From Flavobacteriaceae bacterium UBA5079 (lineage in GTDB: Bacteria; Bacteroidota; Bacteroidia; Flavobacteriales; Flavobacteriaceae): 12,415 bases of DNA. The notes below the pieces were generated by a model. That model was not told where the DNA came from. It saw nothing but the letters and a program-made list of their open reading frames with translations, and made no database searches. Where the stretch lies: assembly GCA_002414705.1 (NCBI GenBank), contig DIAL01000062.1:6126-18540 (forward strand). Reading direction: 5' to 3'. Position numbers and translations under genes: made by a program. Shown here in pieces: positions 8,128 through 12,415 of the stretch. Position 1 is the stretch's first letter. Every line of letters starts with the position of its first letter.

Positions 8128-9006
8128 TTAATAATACAGTTGGTCGGTTTTTAAGTTTAGGAAACGTTGTGTAGCAATAAAGGTGCTAATCCAAGTAATA
8201 ATAATACCTAGCACAAAAATACCTGCAAATAATAGTCCTAATAAAACATGGTTATTTAATAATTCCAGTTCTGGAAAGGTTTGGTTAATATAGTATAAAA
8301 CTACAGCCATTCCTATCATAGCTAAAATGGCTCCAATAACACCTAAACGTACACTTTTCCAAACAAAAGGACGTCTAATAAACTGTTTGGTTGCACCAAC
8401 CATTTGCATGGTTTTAATGGTAAAACGTTTGGAGTAAACCGATAAACGGATTGAACTATTAATTAATAAAACAGCAATAAGTGTAAATAAACCACTGATA
8501 ACTAAAATCCAAAAACTGATTTTTTTCACATTATCATTCATCAAATTCACCAAATCATTATCGTAGCGAACTTCATCTACAAAGCTTTTGGTCAATGCTT
8601 CTTGGGCAATGCCATCTAATTGTTCAGCTGTAACAAAATCGGCTTTTACATGAACGTCAATGGAGTTTTGTAGCGGATTATAACCAAGAAAAGCCATGAA
8701 ATCTTCACCGTTTTCAGCTTTCATAGATTCGGCAGCTTGCTCTTTAGAAACAAATTCAGTCGATTTCACATAATCAGACATTGCCAAGCTTTTTTCGAGT
8801 TGTTTCGTTTCGACTTCTTTAGCTGTGTCTTTTAAATAAATAGTAACAACAACTTGTTCTTTAAAATGATCAGACACTTTTTTAGCATTCAATACCAGCA
8901 TGCCTAATAAACCTAACAGGAATAAAACCAAGCCAATACTTAATACAACCGAAAAATACGAGGATATTAATCGGCGTTTTTGATACTTATCAAAAGATGA
9001 ACTCAT
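8128..9006 (-). CDS. ftsX: cell-division ABC transporter permease FtsX
   Basis: A 292-residue FtsX. The topology is diagnostic: transmembrane helix 1 at residues 15-39, an extracytoplasmic domain (about 45-160) starting QVVVTIYLKD, then three helices at about 163-185, 218-240 and 255-277. The cytoplasmic coupling region contains KTMQMVGATKQFIRRPFVWKS, the FtsX/MacB-type motif contacting the ATPase. FtsX with FtsE links division to activation of cell-wall hydrolases. ftsE is not adjacent in this window. It is the first gene of the minus-strand cluster; no clear TAnnTTTG box was seen in the 126-base gap to leuS. Confidence 0.95.
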   Translation of the reverse strand: MSSSFDKYQKRRLISSYFSVVLSIGLVLFLLGLLGMLVLNAKKVSDHFKEQVVVTIYLKDTAKEVETKQLEKSLAMSDYVKSTEFVSKEQAAESMKAENGEDFMAFLGYNPLQNSIDVHVKADFVTAEQLDGIAQEALTKSFVDEVRYDNDLVNLMNDNVKKISFWILVISGLFTLIAVLLINSSIRLSVYSKRFTIKTMQMVGATKQFIRRPFVWKSVRLGVIGAILAMIGMAVVLYYINQTFPELELLNNHVLLGLLFAGIFVLGIIITWISTFIATQRFLNLKTDQLYY

Positions 9007-9098
9007 AAATACAATGGGTTAATGCTGTAAAAATATAAAAGAAATCCTATTCCTTGCTGATTACAACGTTTAAACTTTCAACATTGTTATAATAAGTT

Positions 9099-9106
9099 TA
9101 AATTTG
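9099..9106 (+). promoter_or_regulatory. probable leuS -7 promoter element
   Basis: TAAATTTG matches TAnnTTTG and lies 26 bases before the leuS ATG, giving a predicted leader of roughly 20 bases. A strong -33 TTG at the right spacing is not evident. Confidence 0.55.
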
Positions 9107-9132
9107 CGCCTTTATAAGTAGAAAAAAGACAG

Positions 9133-12100
9133 ATGCAATACAATTTCAACGACATAGAAGCCAAGTGGCAAAAATATTGGGCAGAAAACCAAACGTTTAA
9201 AGCCGAAAACCAATCTGATAAACCAAAATATTACGTGTTGGATATGTTTCCGTATCCAAGTGGAGCAGGTTTGCACGTTGGTCATCCTTTAGGTTATATA
9301 GCTTCTGATATTTATGCACGTTATAAAAGGCATAAAGGGTTTAATGTCTTGCATCCACAAGGCTATGATAGTTTTGGTTTACCTGCGGAACAATATGCTA
9401 TTCAAACGGGTCAGCATCCAGCTTTAACAACTGAAGAAAACATAAAAACATACAGACGTCAGTTAGATCAAATTGGGTTTTCATTCGATTGGAGTCGGGA
9501 AGTCAGAACATCAGATCCGAGTTATTACAAATGGACGCAATGGATTTTTATTCAATTATTCGAGTCGTGGTATAATAATGATGCAAATAAAGCAGAATCT
9601 ATTGAAACCTTAATTTCTAAATTTGCTTCAGAAGGAAATACGCATGTAAATGCCGTTTGTGATGATGAGGTTGAAACCTTTTCAGCTAATGAATGGAACG
9701 CCTTTTCTTCAGAAAAAAAACAAGACATACTATTACAATATCGATTAACCTATTTAGCAGAAACCGAAGTCAATTGGTGTCCCGCTTTGGGAACCGTTTT
9801 AGCCAATGATGAAATTGTCAATGGTGTTTCCGAACGTGGTGGTCATCCGGTAATGCGTAAAAAAATGACCCAATGGTCTATGCGTATATCAGCTTATGCC
9901 GAACGGTTATTACAAGGTTTAGATACCATTGATTGGACAGATTCATTAAAGGAAAGTCAACGTAACTGGATTGGGAAATCTATTGGTGCTAGTGTTACAT
10001 TCCCCATCCTATCCTTCCCCAAAGGGGAAGAGACATCAGATACTAAAAAACGTGCTGGTTATATGACAGGCGGAAATAATTCACACTTATTAATTGATCG
10101 CGCTAAAGAAATGCGAGCAAATCCAACGCAGGCGGAAGCAGCTTTATGGGAATGTTTGAGAGGTAAAAAATTAGAATCAAAGTTCAGACAGCAACACCTT
10201 ATTGAAGATTTTATTGTTGATTTTGTCTGTCTTGATAAAAAATTGATTGTTGAGGTCGACGGTAAAATTCACGATTTTCAATTGGAAGCTGATCATGAAA
10301 GAACAGTCAGATTAGAAAACGAAGAGTACAAGGTAATTCGTTTCACTAACGAAGAAGTTTTAGGAAATACCAACGACGTATTAAATAAAATCAGTGCAGA
10401 ATTAGAGCAAAGAGAATCCCTCAAGAGTAAGCAAGTCCTTCCCCTAGGGAAGGATTTAGGATGGGATATATCCGTTTTCACAACCAGACCAGATACTATT
10501 TTTGGAGTGAGTTTTATGACATTAGCGCCAGAACACGAACTCGTTGCGCAAATAACAACAGATACTCAAAAAACCGAGGTTGAGGCTTATATAGAAAAAA
10601 CAGCCAAACGCAGCGAACGCGATCGTATGGCAGATGTAAAAACTATTTCTGGTGCTTTTACAGGTGCTTATGCGGAACATCCGTTTACCAAAGAATCGAT
10701 TCCAATTTGGATTGGCGATTATGTTTTAGCAGGCTACGGAACAGGAGCCGTTATGTCAGTGCCATGTGGCGATCAGCGTGATTATGCGTTTGCAAAACAT
10801 TTTAATATTCCGATTCCAAATATTTTTGAAGGTGTAGATATTTCTGAAGAAGCATTTGCAGATAAAGAAAAAACAGTCATTACGAATTCCGATTTCTTAA
10901 ATGGCTTGCCATATAAAAAAGCCATGAAACGCGCTATTTTCGAATTAGAGAAAATTGGCCAAGGTGAAGGTAAAACCAATTACCGTTTACGTGATGCGGT
11001 TTTTTCTAGACAACGCTATTGGGGCGAACCCTTTCCAGTGTATTACGTAAACGGCATGCCACAAATGATTGATAAAGCGCATTTACCAATCCGTTTACCT
11101 GACGTTGAGAAATATTTACCAACCGAAACAGGCGAGCCTCCTTTAGGTCGTGCTGATGTTTGGGCTTGGGACACAAAACAGTGTTCCGTGGTCAGTAATC
11201 AGTTGATAGATAATGAAACTGTATTTCCTTTAGAGCTCAATACCATGCCAGGTTGGGCAGGAAGTTCGTGGTATTTCTTTAGATATATGGATGCGAATAA
11301 CGACTTGGATTTTGCAAGTGAAGACGCACTCAAATACTGGGAAAATGTGGATTTATACATTGGTGGAAGCGAACACGCAACCGGACATTTATTATACTCA
11401 CGCTTTTGGGTGAAGTTTATGAAAGATAGAGGTTTTGTAGGTGTCGAAGAACCTTTTAAAAAGCTGATTAACCAAGGAATGATTTTGGGGACAAGTGCTT
11501 TTGTTTATAGAGTTAACGAACGACAAGATGTTTTTCTTTCAAAAGAGACTGTAGATGGTTTTAATAGCCATGAAAACCATCAACTAGCTTTAAAAAGAAT
11601 ATTAGATGTTACAGGAACTGATAAACCTACTTTTAGCAGAATACATGTTGATGTGAGTTTTGTAAATTCTTCAAATGAACTTGATGTTTCAAAATTTAGA
11701 AAATGGAGACCAGAATTTAAGCATGCTAAATTTATTGATGACAATGTTGTAGTTGTAAAAGAAATCGAAAAGGTGACAGTTGAGAGAGACGTCGAAAAAA
11801 TGTCCAAATCCAAATACAACGTGGTCAATCCAGACAGTATTTGCGAAGATTATGGCGCAGACAGTTTGCGTTTGTACGAAATGTTTTTGGGTCCTTTAGA
11901 ACAATATAAGCCTTGGAATACAGCAGGAATTACAGGTGTTCATGGGTTTCTTAAAAAACTCTGGAAATTATATGTAGATGATAATGGTATTAAAGTAACC
12001 GATTCTGAACCAACAAAAGAAGCTCTAAAAACATTACACAAAACCATTAAAAAAGTAGAAGAAGATATTGAGAATTTCTCATTCAACACCTCTGTTTCTA

Positions 12101-12415
12101 CCTTTATGATTGCGGTTAACGAGCTAACAGCACAAAAATGTACGAGTCGTGCTATTTTGGAACCACTTGTTGTTTTAATGTCGCCTTACGCGCCACATAT
12201 TTCAGAAGAATTATGGAATCAATTAGGTTATAATGAATCTATTTCAACAGTCGCTTTTCCACAGTTTGATGAAACCCATTTGGTAGAAAGCTCTAAAAAC
12301 TATCCTATTTCATTCAATGGTAAAATGCGTTTTACTTTAGAGTTGCCAATGGATATGAGTAAAGACGATATTGAAAAGACCGTCATGGCTCACGAAAAAA
12401 CCCAAGAACAATTAC
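9133..12415 (+). CDS. leuS: leucyl-tRNA synthetase with an in-frame DUF559 nuclease insertion (3' partial)
   Basis: Class I synthetase that charges tRNA-Leu. The frame is open for 1094 codons to the window edge. HIGH-type motif HVGH is at residues 48-51; the zinc/editing region includes NWCPALGTVLANDEIVNG and QRNWIGKS. The CP1 editing motif TTRPDTIFG (from T450) and GTGAVMSVPCGDQRDYAFA follow; FSRQRYWGEPFPV and YIGGSEHATGHLLYSRFW mark the catalytic core; KMSKS is at 889-893; the anticodon-binding domain follows. About 154 residues (roughly 291-444) are not LeuRS: they form a DUF559 nuclease domain between GASVTF and ISVFTTRPDT. The LeuRS parts lack stops, frameshifts or lost motifs, so the enzyme is probably functional. 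About 20-30 C-terminal codons appear to lie beyond the edge. Confidence 0.96.
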   Translation, partial: MQYNFNDIEAKWQKYWAENQTFKAENQSDKPKYYVLDMFPYPSGAGLHVGHPLGYIASDIYARYKRHKGFNVLHPQGYDSFGLPAEQYAIQTGQHPALTTEENIKTYRRQLDQIGFSFDWSREVRTSDPSYYKWTQWIFIQLFESWYNNDANKAESIETLISKFASEGNTHVNAVCDDEVETFSANEWNAFSSEKKQDILLQYRLTYLAETEVNWCPALGTVLANDEIVNGVSERGGHPVMRKKMTQWSMRISAYAERLLQGLDTIDWTDSLKESQRNWIGKSIGASVTFPILSFPKGEETSDTKKRAGYMTGGNNSHLLIDRAKEMRANPTQAEAALWECLRGKKLESKFRQQHLIEDFIVDFVCLDKKLIVEVDGKIHDFQLEADHERTVRLENEEYKVIRFTNEEVLGNTNDVLNKISAELEQRESLKSKQVLPLGKDLGWDISVFTTRPDTIFGVSFMTLAPEHELVAQITTDTQKTEVEAYIEKTAKRSERDRMADVKTISGAFTGAYAEHPFTKESIPIWIGDYVLAGYGTGAVMSVPCGDQRDYAFAKHFNIPIPNIFEGVDISEEAFADKEKTVITNSDFLNGLPYKKAMKRAIFELEKIGQGEGKTNYRLRDAVFSRQRYWGEPFPVYYVNGMPQMIDKAHLPIRLPDVEKYLPTETGEPPLGRADVWAWDTKQCSVVSNQLIDNETVFPLELNTMPGWAGSSWYFFRYMDANNDLDFASEDALKYWENVDLYIGGSEHATGHLLYSRFWVKFMKDRGFVGVEEPFKKLINQGMILGTSAFVYRVNERQDVFLSKETVDGFNSHENHQLALKRILDVTGTDKPTFSRIHVDVSFVNSSNELDVSKFRKWRPEFKHAKFIDDNVVVVKEIEKVTVERDVEKMSKSKYNVVNPDSICEDYGADSLRLYEMFLGPLEQYKPWNTAGITGVHGFLKKLWKLYVDDNGIKVTDSEPTKEALKTLHKTIKKVEEDIENFSFNTSVSTFMIAVNELTAQKCTSRAILEPLVVLMSPYAPHISEELWNQLGYNESISTVAFPQFDETHLVESSKNYPISFNGKMRFTLELPMDMSKDDIEKTVMAHEKTQEQL
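10001..10030 (+). repeat. left terminal inverted repeat with palindrome
   Basis: The outer part CCCATCCTATCCTTCCC is the reverse complement of the right end, apart from two extra bases there. The inner part CTTCCCCAAAGGGGAAG (10014-10030) is a perfect 7-bp-arm palindrome with a 3-base centre, able to form a hairpin in DNA or mRNA. It is translated as FPILSFPKGEE. Confidence 0.85.
10002..10466 (+). mobile_element. palindrome-ended DUF559 nuclease cassette inserted in leuS
   Basis: About 465 bases (155 codons) inside leuS encode a full DUF559 domain (Vsr-like, PD-(D/E)XK clan) in the leuS frame and orientation. The domain covers about codons 318-420: RAKEMRANPTQAEAALWECL, KFRQQHLIEDFIVDF, LIVEVDGKIH and KVIRFTNEEVLGN. 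The nuclease-core residues D363, E374, D376 and H380 are present. It could also start internally at ATG 10063 or 10111. Imperfect inverted repeats bound it. I see no flanking target duplication beyond a possible AT, so the exact ends are uncertain by a few bases. There is no stop codon, so it is translated as part of LeuRS. Movement by homing-like cutting or by transposition is an inference. Confidence 0.85.
10436..10466 (+). repeat. right terminal inverted repeat with palindrome
   Basis: TCCTTCCCCTAGGGAAGGA (10436-10454) is a palindrome with 8-bp arms and a 3-base centre. It continues as TTTAGGATGGGA (10455-10466), so GGGAAGGATTTAGGATGGG mirrors the left end. It is translated as VLPLGKDLGWD just before the LeuRS strand ISVFTTRPDT. 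Confidence 0.85.

Noticed and set aside
10002..10466. The leuS insertion as an intein
   Set aside because: There is no Cys/Ser/Thr at a plausible first position, no C-terminal His-Asn followed by Cys/Ser/Thr, and no Hint-fold blocks. The embedded domain is DUF559, not a LAGLIDADG or HNH domain within an intein.
11580..11828. 82-residue minus-strand open frame inside leuS
   Set aside because: It is antisense to conserved LeuRS sequence, rich in Ser/Thr/Leu as expected of a shadow frame. Similar minus-strand frames near 10293 and 10782 are rejected for the same reason.
9133..12415. leuS as a pseudogene disrupted by the element
   Set aside because: The frame stays open throughout, and HVGH, TTRPDT, QRDYAFA and KMSKS are intact on both sides.

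Overview
The window looks like an AT-rich chromosome segment from the family Flavobacteriaceae (Bacteroidota). The evidence is the gene families present (DUF3127, DUF3098, a HQIGTP-type histidine kinase, a TonB-like single-span protein, a Bacteroidota-type LeuRS), promoter -7 boxes of the form TAnnTTTG, and no clear Shine-Dalgarno sites. Genes are packed tightly. No stretch over 300 bases lacks a gene, and I saw no rRNA, tRNA or CRISPR array.

Layout: (1) 1-1585: the tail of an unidentified gene meets a convergent two-gene unit encoding an orphan sensor histidine kinase and a small zinc-ribbon membrane protein. (2) 1679-2975: a promoter drives a flavin-reductase-like protein and a DUF3127 protein with an SSB-like acidic tail, followed by a roughly 110-base folded repeat or terminator. 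(3) 3129-4376: aat (N-end-rule transferase) is convergent with tag (3-methyladenine glycosylase). (4) 4505-5159: a promoter and a thioredoxin-fold protein with only one active-site Cys. (5) 5156-9006, minus strand: a cell-envelope cluster read in the order ftsX, small membrane protein, DUF3098, uppP, truB, TonB-like. (6) 9099-12415: a promoter and leuS, open at the right edge.

The main discovery is in leuS. The reading frame is open from 9133 to the window end (1094 codons), but about 154 codons (roughly 291-444, bases 10002-10466) are foreign to LeuRS. They encode a complete DUF559 (Vsr-like / PD-(D/E)XK clan) nuclease domain with its acidic motif intact. The segment is bounded by imperfect terminal inverted repeats (CCCATCCTA..TCCTTCCC), and each end also carries a local palindrome. 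The insertion is in frame, lies in the first beta-hairpin of the CP1 editing domain just before the TTRPDT motif, and shows no intein splice-junction residues. The best reading is a small palindrome-ended mobile cassette that carries its own nuclease and has inserted in frame into an essential tRNA synthetase, probably staying in the mature protein.

The other genes are ordinary housekeeping functions: peptidoglycan lipid-carrier recycling, division-linked ABC permease, tRNA pseudouridylation, DNA repair and protein turnover.
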